Positions 45,469 to 57,133 of a DNA stretch of 64,000 bases are shown here, in pieces. Position 1 is the first letter of the stretch; every line of letters starts with the position of its first letter. The notes under the pieces were generated by a model, which saw only the letters and a list, made by a program, of their open reading frames with translations, made no database searches and was not told the origin of the DNA. A program made the translations under genes and the position numbers. Origin of the DNA: Zoroaster sp. YZ-2022 (lineage: Eukaryota; Echinodermata; Asteroidea; Forcipulatida; Zoroasteridae); contig CM055817.1 of assembly GCA_029582265.1 (NCBI GenBank), positions 53,852,740-53,916,739 on the forward strand, given 5' to 3'.

Positions 45469-45530
45469 GTTTCCGAGTGTTTTTCAACAAGAAACTTTGA
45501 TACGTTGCTTAGGAATGTATGGATTATTTC

Positions 45531-46289
45531 GATCACTCCCTGAATGGCGCGCACAAGTGTTTCCTTTTTGAAAAAAAAATCGGTAAAAATCGGTCGAAAC
45601 TCACTGGAAGTATTTAAATACAGAGAGCTAAACTCTCTTCTACTCACATTGGGTTCAGACTACAAAACGACAAGGTCTGGGAACCTTCCATTTTTAGGAA
45701 ATATTCTGGAAAATTTCACCACAAAGGCACGTTTCTTTTACAACTGTGAGAGCCGCCATCTTGGAATTATATTTGCGGTTTGATGTCATAAAGTTCTGAC
45801 TAAGCTGGAATACTGCTATAGTAACTATATCATATCGTGCGGATGTTATTTCCTTATTTGTCGCCATCTTGGATATGCGGAGGACGACTACGAAATCATG
45901 TTTGCAATCAAGCATGATATAACATTTGAGCAATAATTTTGTTTCCATGGGAACAAACCAAAACATGCTCAACCCTGGTGAATTGTACATGTCGGTGCAA
46001 CTTATACACAATGTGGTACTGTCATAAGTATATGGAATCATATATTGTAAAAAAGGCGGGAAATACTCAAGGTACAAATTTATGATCACGTGTTCTGTGG
46101 ATTCATATTTAATAGCATTGCTGTGTTTATACATGGATATATATATGGAGTTTTACATACAAACCAGATTATGGAACTTATATCAGCGGGATGTGTACCA
46201 ACCGGCACGGATACCAGCTAAACAGATAAATGTCTGTTAGACGAGTATGGGCTGCTGCTGTATTTTGTTACATTGGCATTCAAAAGGAA
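45531..46289. other. Non-repetitive DNA
   Basis: A 146-codon reverse frame (45694-46134) contains CCAAGATGGCG-type words read as SKMA and has no domain. Not called. Confidence 0.35.
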
Positions 46290-46650
46290 TTTTACACCAT
46301 TGGTAAAATGACTGTAAACGCATCCATGCTTCGTAAGAACCAATTAGAGATATGTATAAAAACCAACCTGTGGAATATTCAGCATATTTCCCTGTGTCAT
46401 TTACGAGAAAATATGGAAAATAGACGACTGCTGTATTTTTATTTTTGCATGAAAAAACAGGGATTTAAAAGGGATTGCACGTCATTGGTAAAATGTCTGT
46501 AAACGCATCCATACTTTATAATAATCAAGTGATATGTATAAAAAAAAACTGTGCAATTTTCAGCATATTTTCCTGTGTCATTTACGAGAAAATAGACGAC
46601 TGCTGTATTTTTATTTTTGCATGAAAAACACCAGGGATTAAAAAAGAAGA
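46290..46650 (+). mobile_element. Modular repeat X, two whole copies in tandem
   Basis: Each copy has a left word (TTACACCATTGGTAAAATGA; GCACGTCATTGGTAAAATGT), one 59-bp-like core (CTGTAAACGCATCCAT, GATATGTATAAAAA) and a right module (CAGCATATTT, CCTGTGTCATTTACGAGAAA). A tail follows (GACGACTGCTGTATTTTTAT). Period is about 188 bp. Here the entire element, not just its core, is duplicated. Confidence 0.75.
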
Positions 46651-46654
46651 TGGA

Positions 46655-46706
46655 TGTAGAAATTCTCTTTTGAGAACTAATTAATACTCAAAAGAGAATT
46701 TCTACA
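46655..46706. repeat. Perfect 20-bp hairpin
   Basis: TGTAGAAATTCTCTTTTGAG, a 12-bp spacer, then CTCAAAAGAGAATTTCTACA. It shares its right arm and ACTAATTA spacer with repeat F (compare 56140-56175), and separates two convergent X elements. Confidence 0.9.
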
Positions 46707-46710
46707 TGGT

Positions 46711-46735
46711 TAGCTGAAACTTTCACAGTTTGGTT
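46711..46735 (-). mobile_element. Module X border of array 2
   Basis: Reverse strand CCAAACTGTGAAAGTTTCAG then CTAACC. The tail is cut short by the 46655-46706 hairpin. Confidence 0.75.
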
Positions 46736-49700
46736 GTTTAATATATATCTTGATTCAAAGAGAGCAACCATACTCATAGAAGCAGTTTGGCCAACGTTAC
46801 CAATGTTGTACCTTCCCTTCAATGTATATCTTGATTCAAAAAGAGTAAGCATACTCATAGAAGCAGTTTGGCCAACGTTACCAATGTTGTACCTTCCCTT
46901 CAATGTATATCTTGATTCAAAAAGAGTAAGCATACTCATAGAAGCAGTTTGGCCAACGTTACCAATGTTGTACCTTCCCTTCAATGTATATCTTGATTCA
47001 AAGAGAGCAACCATACTCATAGAAGCAGTTTGGCCAACGTTACCAATGTTGTACCTTCCCTTCAATGTATATCTTGATTCATAAAGAGTAAGCATACTCA
47101 TAGAAGCAGTTTGGCCAACGTTACCAATGTTGTACCTTCCCTTCAATGTATATCTTGATTCAAAGAGAGCAAGCATACTCATAGAAGCAGTTTGGCCAAC
47201 GTTACCAATGTTGTACCTTCCCTTCAATGTATATCTTGATTCAAAGAGGTAAGCATACTCATAGAAGCAGTTTGGCCAACGTTACCAATGTTGTACCTTC
47301 CTTCAATGTATATCTTGATTCAAAGAGAGCAACCATACTCATAGAAGCAGTTTGGCCAACGTTACCAATGTTGTACCTTCCTTCAATGTATATCTTGATT
47401 CAAAAGAGTAAGCATACTCATAGAAGCAGTTTGGCCAACGTTACCAATGTTGTACCTTCCTTCAATGTATATCTTGATTCAAAGAGCAAGCATACTCATA
47501 GAAGCAGTTTGGCCAACGTTACCAATGTTGTACCTTCCTTCAATGTATATCTTGATTCAAAGAGTAAGCATACTCATAGAAGCAGTTTGGCCAACGTTAC
47601 CAATGTTGTACCTTCCCTTCAATGTATATCTTGATTCAAAGAGAGCAAGCATACTCATAGAAGCAGTTTGGCCAACGTTACCAATGTTGTACCTTCCCTT
47701 CAATGTATATCTTGATTCAAAGAGAGCAAGCATACTCATAGAAGCAGTTTGGCCAACGTTACCAATGTTGTACCTTCCCTTCAATGTATATCTTGATTCA
47801 AAGAGAGCAAGCATACTCATAGAAGCAGTTTGGCCAACGTTACCAATGTTGTACCTTCCCTTCAATGTATATCTTGATTCAAAGAGAGCAAGCATACTCA
47901 TAGAAGCAGTTTGGCCAACGTTACCAATGTTGTACCTTCCTTCAATGTATATCTTGATTCAAAGAGAGCAAGCATACTCATAGAAGCAGTTTGGCCAACG
48001 TTACCAATGTTGTACCTTCCTTCAATGTATATCTTGATTCAAAGAGAGCAAGCATACTCATAGAAGCAGTTTGGCCAACGTTACCAATGTTGTACCTTCC
48101 CTTCAATGTATATCTTGATTCAAAGAGAGCAAGCATACTCATAGAAGCAGTTTGGCCAACGTTACCAATGTTGTACCTTCCCTTCAATGTATATCTTGAT
48201 TCAAAGAGAGTAAGCATACTCATAGAAGCAGTTTTGCCAACATTACCAATGTTGTACCTTCCCTTCAATGTATATCTGGATTCAAAGAGAGCAAGCATAC
48301 TCATAGAAGCAGTTTTGCCAACATTACCAATGTTGTACCTTCCCTTCAATGTATGTCTTGATTCAAAGAGAGTTGTACCTTCCCTTCAATGTATATCTTG
48401 ATTCAAAGCGAGTAAAGCATACTCATAGAAGCAGTTTGGCCAACATTACCAGTGCTGTACCTTCCCTTCAATATATATCTTGATTCAAAGAGAGTAAAGC
48501 ATACTCATAGAAGCAGTTTGGCCAACATTACCAATGCTGTACCTTCCCTTCAATATATATCTTGATTCAAAGAGAGTAAAGCATACTCATAGAAGCAGTT
48601 TGGCCAACATTACCAATGCTGTACCTTCCCTTCAATATATATCTTGATTCAAAGAGAGTAAAGCATACTCATAGAAGCAGTTTGGCCAACATTACCAATG
48701 CTGTACCTTCCCTTCAATGTATATCTTGATTCAAAGAGAGTAAGCATACTCATAGAAGCAGTTTGGCCAACGTTACCAATGTTGTACCTTCCCTTCAATG
48801 TATATCTTGATTCAAAGAGAGTAAGCATACTCATAGAAGCAGTTTGGCCAACGTTACCAATGTTGTACCTTCCCTTCAATGTATATCTTGATTCAAAGAT
48901 ATCAAGCATACTCATAGAAGCAGTTTGGCCAACGTTACCAATGTTGTACCTTCCCTTCAATGTATATCTTGATTCAAAGAGAGTAAGCATACTCATAGAA
49001 GCAGTTTTGCCAACATTACCAATGTTGTACCTTCCCTTCAATGTATATCTGGATTCAAAGAGAGCAAGCATACTCATAGAAGCAGTTTTGCCAACATTAC
49101 CAATGTTGTACCTTCCCTTCAATGTATATCTTGATTCAAAGAGAGTTGTACCTTCCCTTCAATGTATATCTTGATTCAAAGCGAGTAAAGCATACTCATA
49201 GAAGCAGTTTGGCCAACATTACCAGTGCTGTACCTTCCCTTCAATATATATCTTGATTCAAAGAGAGTAAAGCATACTCATAGAAGCAGTTTGGCCAACA
49301 TTACCAATGCTGTACCTTCCCTTCAATATATATCTTGATTCAAAGAGAGTAAAGCATACTCATAGAAGCAGTTTGGCCAACATTACCAATGCTGTACCTT
49401 CCCTTCAATATATATCTTGATTCAAAGAGAGTAAAGCATACTCATAGAAGCAGTTTGGCCAACATTACCAATGCTGTACCTTCCCTTCAATATATATCTT
49501 GATTCAAAGAGAGTAAAGCATACTCATAGAAGTAGTTTGGCCAACATTACCAATGCTGTACCTTCCCTTCAATGTATATCTTGATTCAAAGAGAGTAAGC
49601 ATACTCATAGAAGCAGTTTGGCCAACATTACCAATGCTGTACCTTCCCTTCAATGTATATCTTGATTCAAAGAGAGTAAAGCATACTCATAGAAGCAGTT

Positions 49701-50216
49701 TGGCCAACATTACCAATGCTGTACCTTCCCTTCAATATATATCTTGATTCAAAGAGAGTAAAGCATGCTCATAGAAGTAGTTTGGCCAACATTACCAATG
49801 CTGTACCTTCCCTTCAATATATATCTTGATTCAAAGAGAGTAAAGCATACTCATAGAAGCAGTTTGGCCAACATTACCAATGCTGTACCTTCCCTTCAAT
49901 ATATATCTTGATTCAAAGAGAGTAAAGCATACTCATAGAAGTAGTTTGGCCAACATTACCAATGCTGTACCTTCCCTTCAATGTATATCTTGATTTAAAG
50001 AGAGTAAGCATACTCATAGAAGCAGTTTGGCCAACATTACCAATGTTGTACCTTCCCTTCAATGTATATCTTGATTCAAAGAGAGTAAAGCATACTCATA
50101 GAAGCAGTTTGGCCAACATTACCAATGCTGTACCTTCCCTTCAATGTATATCTTGATTCAAAGAGAGCACGCATACTCAACAGTTTCCATCGTTGCCAAT
50201 GCTGTAGCTTCCCTTT
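46735..50216 (-). repeat. 81-bp minisatellite array 2, about 43 units
   Basis: Reverse complement of the array 1 unit, with 82-bp variants (GAGTAAAGCATAC). On the reverse strand the array starts at TTTAAAGGGAAGCTACAGCA (50216) and ends at module X (46735). A block with a truncated unit (AAAGAGAGTTGTACC at 48372 and 49145) repeats with a 773-bp step. Frames on both strands (up to 179 codons) reflect the 27-codon period. Confidence 0.97.
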
Positions 50217-50885
50217 AAACAAATAAAACATAAATAAAATATAGGCATGTGCCTTATATAGGTATAACGTAAACATATTTTATAGATATTGAATTATACA
50301 AGCATCAATATTATGTGGGCCTAAATTTTAATTAAATGAAAATATCAAATTATCTTTCCACATAATGGTTATTTTTATCAATAGAATTGTCTCTGATCTA
50401 CGCGGTCAAATAACGTGTGTGCATTCTGTGGGCCCAAAAGCATGAGCACGCGAACCAATTAGCGACAGGCAAATGTTATTACTCCAGGAACCATGCAGAC
50501 GATTGATTCTGTTGACTGACTTAGAAGAGCTCTGTATAATTAAATACACTGGTAGAAATATATACCATTCCCTGTTTTTTAACACCGAGTAGGACACACA
50601 AACGCCGCCGGTCGGGGAACGTCAAACAACGGCGTGAGCGTGTCGCACGTGTGCCCAATCAACCGCCGACTGGGCTACTCATTGTAAGGGCAAATTGTCA
50701 CCCATGTGTGCGTTATAGTGCATTATATTTGCAAGCGTGGCCAACATTTTCGAGAATAATAGTAATTAACATTTTTGTATAAAAGATAATTATCAGAGAT
50801 ACACGTATGATTGTTGCTGCTGATTTATTGCTGTAGTGTTTTACAAGGGCGAAAATGCCGAATTTGGTTGATGGTCTATTTGATG
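50217..50885. other. Non-repetitive DNA
   Basis: A GC-richer patch at 50600-50690. No supported feature. Confidence 0.35.
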
Positions 50886-51111
50886 TTAAAGGGACAATAT
50901 CGTCATGATCAGAGCAGACTTCCAACAGGGCATGGAATCGGTGTCCGAGTTTAAGATGAACACAGCGACTGAAAATTACTGGGTCATTTTATCCAGCAGC
51001 AACGGTAATTATGACCTTACCATGTGGAGTATTATTTTCAGTCACCGAGTTAATCTAAAAGCAGCACTCCGATTCCATGCCCTGTTAATCGTGACGATAT
51101 AGCCCCTTTAA
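50886..51111. mobile_element. TTAA-flanked foldback MITE, best copy
   Basis: TTAAAGGGACAATATCGTCA opens, ATCGTGACGATATAGCCCC closes with TTTAA. Mirrored halves share GGCATGGAATCGGTGTCCG and CAGTCACCGAGTTAATCTAA. About 226 bp including the TTAA sites. Confidence 0.85.
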
Positions 51112-51504
51112 GACAATGTTCTCATTAAAAAAAAAATAATAATAATAAAAGAACAGTTAAAATGGATAATTTTGTGTATCTGATTTAAATAGATTGACAA
51201 AAACAGAAAAAAGGATTTCAATTGAAAATTTTAATTTTGGGGCGTGCACGACGGCTGTTTTCTGGCTACACCAAGAATGAAACGTCATGTCACTGTGGGC
51301 GTGGTCAAAGCCAACACTTCAGACACGACTGCCGAGGCCACGCCCAAGTTACAAGACCCACTCATTAATTACTACATCAATTCTGAATGCATGGAGTCAA
51401 ATTTAACCAATTGTGTCAGCTGGCGTGTGCGATCGTTCGGAAAAAACATATTAGGGGGGCCTACATAAGCTTGAATGTATACCATAGCTGTGTTAATTAA
51501 AGAT
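51112..51504. other. Non-repetitive DNA
   Basis: A 74-codon frame at 51244-51468 has no domain or splice support. Confidence 0.35.
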
Positions 51505-51610
51505 TAAAGATACAACATTGGTATTTAGTATTTTACGTTAATTTACACCCTCTAATTTTCAAGAAATATATCACAAAACATGTGAAACGTTTTATCATAT
51601 TAGGTGCCAA
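51505..51610 (+). mobile_element. Compact modular repeat X
   Basis: AAAGATACAACATTGGTATT (left word), a single short core including TTCAAGAAATATATCACAAA, then ACATGTGAAACGTTTTATCA (right module). Both borders lie within about 100 bp with no tandem core. Confidence 0.6.
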
Positions 51611-51724
51611 AGTTTTTTTTTTAAAGCAACAAAATTACACATGTTTTTTTTCTTCTGTTTTTTGTTTTTTTTACAAAAATGTTGCCGACCATTAGGTTTT
51701 GTAAATTCAACATCATACTAAGTC

Positions 51725-51780
51725 CTATTTTCACAGGTTGGTTTTTACATGTTTACTGCTTGATTTTCATAAAATAATAA
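51725..51780 (-). mobile_element. Modular repeat X, solo copy
   Basis: Reverse strand AAAATCAAGCAGTAAACATG, TAAAAACCAACCTGTGAAAA. One 59-bp-type core plus border. Confidence 0.55.
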
Positions 51781-52520
51781 AACACAATGTTGAGAAATCA
51801 AACACAATGAAAAATTTTACTCAGAATGTTAAAGTCCCATCTCTCAAAACGAGGACAGCCGGTTTTTCGAACTTCCTGAGAGCATAACCCAAATTATATA
51901 CATCCTAGAATCATGAATGAAACAGTTTTGAAAAGAGTACAGTGTCCTCGTTAATTTGATGTGTAAAACACAAACAATTTTACCAATTTTACCATGTGAA
52001 GGGTTTCCCCAGATCACATCACATATAGGCCTAGTATATGTCTGTCTGACACACTATAAAGAACAACAGGTCCCCCGTGCCTATCCTTCCATACAACCCG
52101 TCATCATCTGTCCACTCAAGTCCAAATTGAGACACCGTTAGCCGCTCGTAAGAGATCCCCCAATCCCTCTCGCTGTATTATGTATTTATGTATACGCAAC
52201 CCATTACTAATGTATGGCATTAAGGGGAAAATCGATCGGGTTTTTCCTCGGGATTCTGTTGTTCGACCTTCTTTATTTTCTCCTTCTCGATTTGGAGGGA
52301 GTATATTTATGACTGCGAATTCATGCATGCCATGCCGACAAAAAAATATACTGTCCAGTGGATAGGGGAAATGTTAAAGACGTGTCGCCCGTATTTTTTC
52401 GTGATTTTACCGGTTTGTGTGTTGCTTCAAAGCCCTTGCATACATTTGAAAACACAATATTTGGAACATATCACCAGTATTGTTTAACTAATGGAATTCT
52501 TACGTTGGGATATTTGTGAA
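51781..52520. other. Non-repetitive DNA
   Basis: 52070-52400 is GC-balanced and unique. No gene supported. Confidence 0.35.
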
Positions 52521-52532
52521 TATTTTGGAAAA

Positions 52533-53929
52533 ATATCTGTAAATGCATCCATATCGAGAGATATGTAGAGAAACCAACCAATGTCTGTAAATGCATCCAT
52601 ACTTTATAAGAATCAAGAGATATGTAGAGAAACCAACCAATGTCTGTAAATGCATCCATACTTTATAAGAATCAAGAGATATGTACAGAAACCAACCAAT
52701 GTCTGTAAATGCATCCATACTTTATAAGAATCAAGAGATATGTATAGAAACCAACCAATGTCTGTAAATGCATCCATAGTTTATAAGAATCAAGAGACAT
52801 GTACAAAAACCAACCAATGTCTGTAAATGCATCCATACTTTATAAGAATCAAGAGATATGTATAGAAACCAACCAATGTCTGTAAATGCATCCATACTTT
52901 ATAAGAATCAAGAGATATGTATAGAAACCAACCAATGTCTGTAAATGCATCCATAGTTTATAAGAATCAAGAGACATGTACAGAAACCAACCAATGTCTG
53001 TAAATGCATCCGTACTTTATAAGAATCAAGAGATATGTATAGAAACCAACCAATGTCTGTAAATGCATCCGTACTTTATAAGAATCAAGAGATATGTATA
53101 GAAACCAACCAATGTCTGTAAATGCATCCATAGTTTATAAGAATCAAGAGACATGTACAGAAACCAACCAATGTCTGTAAATGCATCCATAGTTTATAAG
53201 AATCAAGAGACATGTACAGAAACCAACCAATGTCTGTAAATGCATCCATAGTTTATAAGAATCAAGAGACATGTACAGAAACCAACCAATGTCTGTAAAT
53301 GCATCCATACTTTATAAGAATCAAGAGATATGTATAGAAACCAACCAATGTCTGTAAATGCATCCATACTTTATAAGAATCAAGAGATATGTATAGAAAC
53401 CAACCAATGTCTGTAAATGCATCCATAGTTTATAAGAATCAAGAGACATGTACAGAAACCAACCAATGTCTGTAAATGCATCCGTACTTTATAAGAATCA
53501 AGAGATATGTACAGAAACCAACCAATGTCTGTAAATGCATCCATACTTTATAAGAATCAAGAGATATGTATAGAAACCAGCCAATGTCTGTAAATGCATC
53601 CATACTTTATAAGAATCAAGAGATATGTATAGAAACCAACCAATGTCTGTAAATGCATCCATAGTTTATAAGAATCAAGAGACATGTACAGAAACCAACC
53701 AATGTCTGTAAATGCATCCATACTTTATAAGAATCAAGAGATATGTAGGGAAACCAACCAATGTCTGTAAATGCATCCATACTTTATAAGAATCAAGAGA
53801 TATGTACAGAAACCAACCAATGTCTGTAAATGCATCCATACTTTATAAGAATCAAGAGATATGTAGGGAAACCAACCAATGTCTGTAAATGCATCCATAC
53901 TTTATAAGAATCAAGAGTACAGAAACCAT
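52533..53929 (+). repeat. 59-bp minisatellite array, about 24 units
   Basis: Unit: AATGTCTGTAAATGCATCCA, TACTTTATAAGAATCAAGAG, ATATGTATAGAAACCAACC. Two unit types alternate irregularly. In every case CATAGTTTA is linked to GAGACATGTACA, and CATACTTTA or CGTACTTTA to GAGATATGTA. The array runs directly into module X. Confidence 0.97.
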
Positions 53930-54120
53930 CCTGTGAAAGTTTCAGCTCATTTCATTCTGTCATTAACGAGAAATTAGTGAAAATGCATTCAGAATTGTTT
54001 GTATTCATTCCAACGTGGAATTCCTGTCTTTGGATTTCACCGTTGTACAATGCAAGCAAACGAGACAGAAATATTTCAATGGATGTTTGTTACCATCATC
54101 AACTTTACACCAAGTAAGTT
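53930..54120 (+). mobile_element. Module X, right end of the 59-bp array
   Basis: CATCCTGTGAAAGTTTCAGC, TCATTTCATTCTGTCATTAA, CGAGAAATTAGTGAAAATGC, ATTCATTCCAACGTGGAATT, GACAGAAATATTTCAATGG, ending ACACCAAGTAAGTTTTG. Near-collinear with the reverse copy at 10385-10610. Confidence 0.85.
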
Positions 54121-54600
54121 TTGTGAAAATCTGTTATTATATATAATTTTCGACATAACCAATTGTTTACACAGTGGCTTTGAAGAGAAGGTTTTAACAT
54201 TAGCAATTGCCAGATTATCAAATTATTTACTTGGTGAAAAGTTGATATACGTATCATTCATACTCAGAAATGATTCAATCTGTTATGTCAAATTTTCAAA
54301 AAGATTTATTTCAAGGGATATTTTGATACACTGTAAAAAAAATTGTGTCAGTTCACAGTAGTTTTTCTGTTGAAAACAATCAAAAATTTACACCAGAAAT
54401 TGCTGTTTTCCGATTTTTCTGTGAAATATACAGAAATGTGCCGTTTCTAAATGGTTAGGCCTACGTTCCTATTCTCTGTAAAGTTACAGTTACGTAATAA
54501 TGCCAATTGACACAACAACTTGCTGTAAATTAACAACAATTTGTTTAACAGTGTACCACCTCGCTAATATCATCTCTGTCTTCAAGTCATCCGTCTTAAT
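54121..54600. other. Non-repetitive DNA
   Basis: AT-rich. The frame at 53999-54361 (120 codons) lies mostly over module X tail and is not supported. Confidence 0.35.
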
Positions 54601-54609
54601 TTTCCTCCC

Positions 54610-55085
54610 CAGCTGATAGAGAAAGAGGTTCCATCTGGCTAATTCAGTCACCACCACTAAACCTTATCCCTTTTCGAGCCAACAATTTTCAATTCCATCT
54701 TCCTGAGAAATCGTCCGTCAAAATCAGTAGAGGGCGCTGTGGAATTAAACATGTGATGTCATGTATCAAGTTATCCATTATCAAATGTCTCAATCTGTTT
54801 ACCCCATCAGTAGAGGGCGCTGTGGAATTAGACATGTGATGTCATGTATCAAGTTATCAATTATCAAATGTCTCAATTTGTTTACCCCATCAGTAGAGGG
54901 TGCTGTGGAATTAGACATGTGATGTCATGTATCAAGTTATCTATTATCAACTGTCTCAATTTGTTTACCCCCATTCTCAAGGAGAGAGAGAGAGTTTTTG
55001 TCCACTTAATTCAGTCACCTCCTCTGAACCTCCTACTGCTCTTGATCCAACAAGTTTCCATTCCATCTCCCTAAGAAATCTACAT
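54610..55085. repeat. 83-bp triplicate inside a diverged duplication
   Basis: CAGTAGAGGGCGCTGTGGAA recurs at 54725, 54808 and 54891 (83-bp period, near identical). On either side, 54612-54720 and 54975-55085 are diverged copies of each other (AATTCAGTCACC, CCATCTYCCT, AAGAAATC words). Confidence 0.85.
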
Positions 55086-55452
55086 GACACACTGGAAGCC
55101 GCCCCAGGTGAAAACCCATAAATCTTTACCGTCGAATCGACAGTCCTCAAAAATACCAACAGCAACTTTATGCGCCTCTAAATCTCCCGAGCGAGGAAAA
55201 AGGAGAGTGTGTCGGAAAAACAATGAGCGAAAACGCTTTCAAATTAACCTCGCTATTATGCAAATCAATGGGCTCCCTCGGGGTTTCTGAGGCCAGGTCC
55301 AAAGAAGATGAGACGGTTTGTGAACCCGGCCGCTGTGTTGTCATCTTGAAGACGTTGAAAGACCGCCGTTCTCTGCTTGGCTCTGTCATTTGACCTGGAG
55401 GAGGGAAGGCTGCGATTGAAAGGAAACACCGGTAGAGAACGTAAATGCATAT
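55086..55452. other. Non-repetitive DNA
   Basis: GC-balanced, with overlapping frames on both strands of 60-75 codons. No supported gene. Confidence 0.35.
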
Positions 55453-56036
<584 letters not shown>

Positions 56037-56108
56037 CTGGAAAGGTACAACATTGGGTCGGGGAAATGCACATTCATTTCAACCTGAAATGGTTCAAGAA
56101 ATACATCA
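56037..56108 (+). mobile_element. Modular repeat X, compact and decayed
   Basis: GGAAAGGTACAACATTGGGT (left word), then TTCAAGAAATACATCAGTTG. The right module is replaced by the start of repeat F. Confidence 0.45.
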
Positions 56109-56109
56109 G

Positions 56110-56870
56110 TTGTAAGTTGTAACCACCAGTTCTATTCAGAACTAATTACTACTCAAAAGATAATTTCTACATGGTGTCACCGCAAACAGTCTTTACTTAT
56201 CCTTTTCACCGTGTGAAGCTACAAATCTTCACCGCAAACAGTCTTTACTTATCCTTTTCACCATGCAAAGCTACAAATCTTACGACATGGTGTCACCGCA
56301 AACAGTCTTTACTTATCCTTTTCACCGTGCAAAGCTACAAGTCTTACTACATGGTGTCACCGCAAACAGTCTTTACTTATCCTTTGCACCGTGCAAAGCT
56401 ACAAATCTTACTACATGGTGTCACCGCAAACAGTCTTTACTTATCCTTAATTATAATAATAATGTGTGGACTTATATAGCGCACGTATCCACCAACTAAG
56501 TGGTGCTCAAGGCGCATTCTTTTTTACGTGCATTACACAACACACGGGACCTACGGCTTTACGTCCCATCCGAAGGACGAAGCAATTATGGTTAAGTACC
56601 TTGCTCAAGGACACAAGTGTCACGACCGGGGCTCGAACCCACACCCTGCTGCTGGCAACACCAGAACTTGAGTTCGGTGCGCTAGACCGCTCGGCCACGA
56701 CACTCCTTTTCACCGTGCAAAGCTACAAGGCTTACTACAATGGTGTCACCGCAAACAGTCTTTACTTATCCTTTGCACCATACAGAGCTACAAATCTTAC
56801 TACATGGTGTCACCGCAAACAGTCTTTACTTATCCTTTTCACCGTGCAAAGCTACAAATCTGCCTTAAGA
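56110..56870 (+). repeat. Amplified repeat F, about seven units, with nested SINE
   Basis: After one hairpin segment (CAGTTCTATTCAGAACTAAT) a 60-63 bp unit recurs: ACATGGTGTCACCGCAAACA, GTCTTTACTTATCC, CACCGTGCAAAGCTACAA. A SINE splits the series at 56449-56706. Elsewhere in the window this segment is usually present once. Confidence 0.9.
56449..56706 (-). mobile_element. SINE nested in amplified repeat F
   Basis: Starts AATTATAATAATAATGTGTG (tail), then GCGCACGTATCCACCAACTA, a changed body (CACACGGGACCTACGGCTTT, TCCCATCCGAAGGACGAAG), GGGGCTCGAACCCACACC and GCTCGGCCACGACACTCC. About 110 bp of the usual body is replaced by this shorter segment, so it is a distinct SINE variant. Confidence 0.88.
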
Positions 56871-57133
56871 AATATGTGGACGTTTTATCACAATAAGTGC
56901 TAATATTTTTGAGAAGGCGACGCAAAACTGTTACATGATTTTTATGTATTTAGGACGGCAACTGTTTTGACATAACAAATCATGTTTTCTCTAAGATAGA
57001 GAGATTTCAGATGGAATAATAGAGGCACCCTGTAATGACTGCAAAGATGGGGTACAGTAGAAGTTACATCCATCTGAAATGATTTATTTTAAAATATATA
57101 TAACAAACCTGCATTTTATAAAACACAGACGAG

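Noticed and set aside
45694..46134. 146-codon reverse frame as a gene
   Set aside because: No recognisable domain, AT-rich, and open in part through CCAAGATGGCG words common in non-coding DNA.
46734..49174. Frames in array 2 as genes
   Set aside because: Same satellite in reverse; repeated frame breaks and 82-bp units.
53999..54361. 120-codon frame after the 59-bp array
   Set aside because: Begins within the tail of module X, which also occurs in decayed copies at 10.4 and 24.6 kb without the frame.
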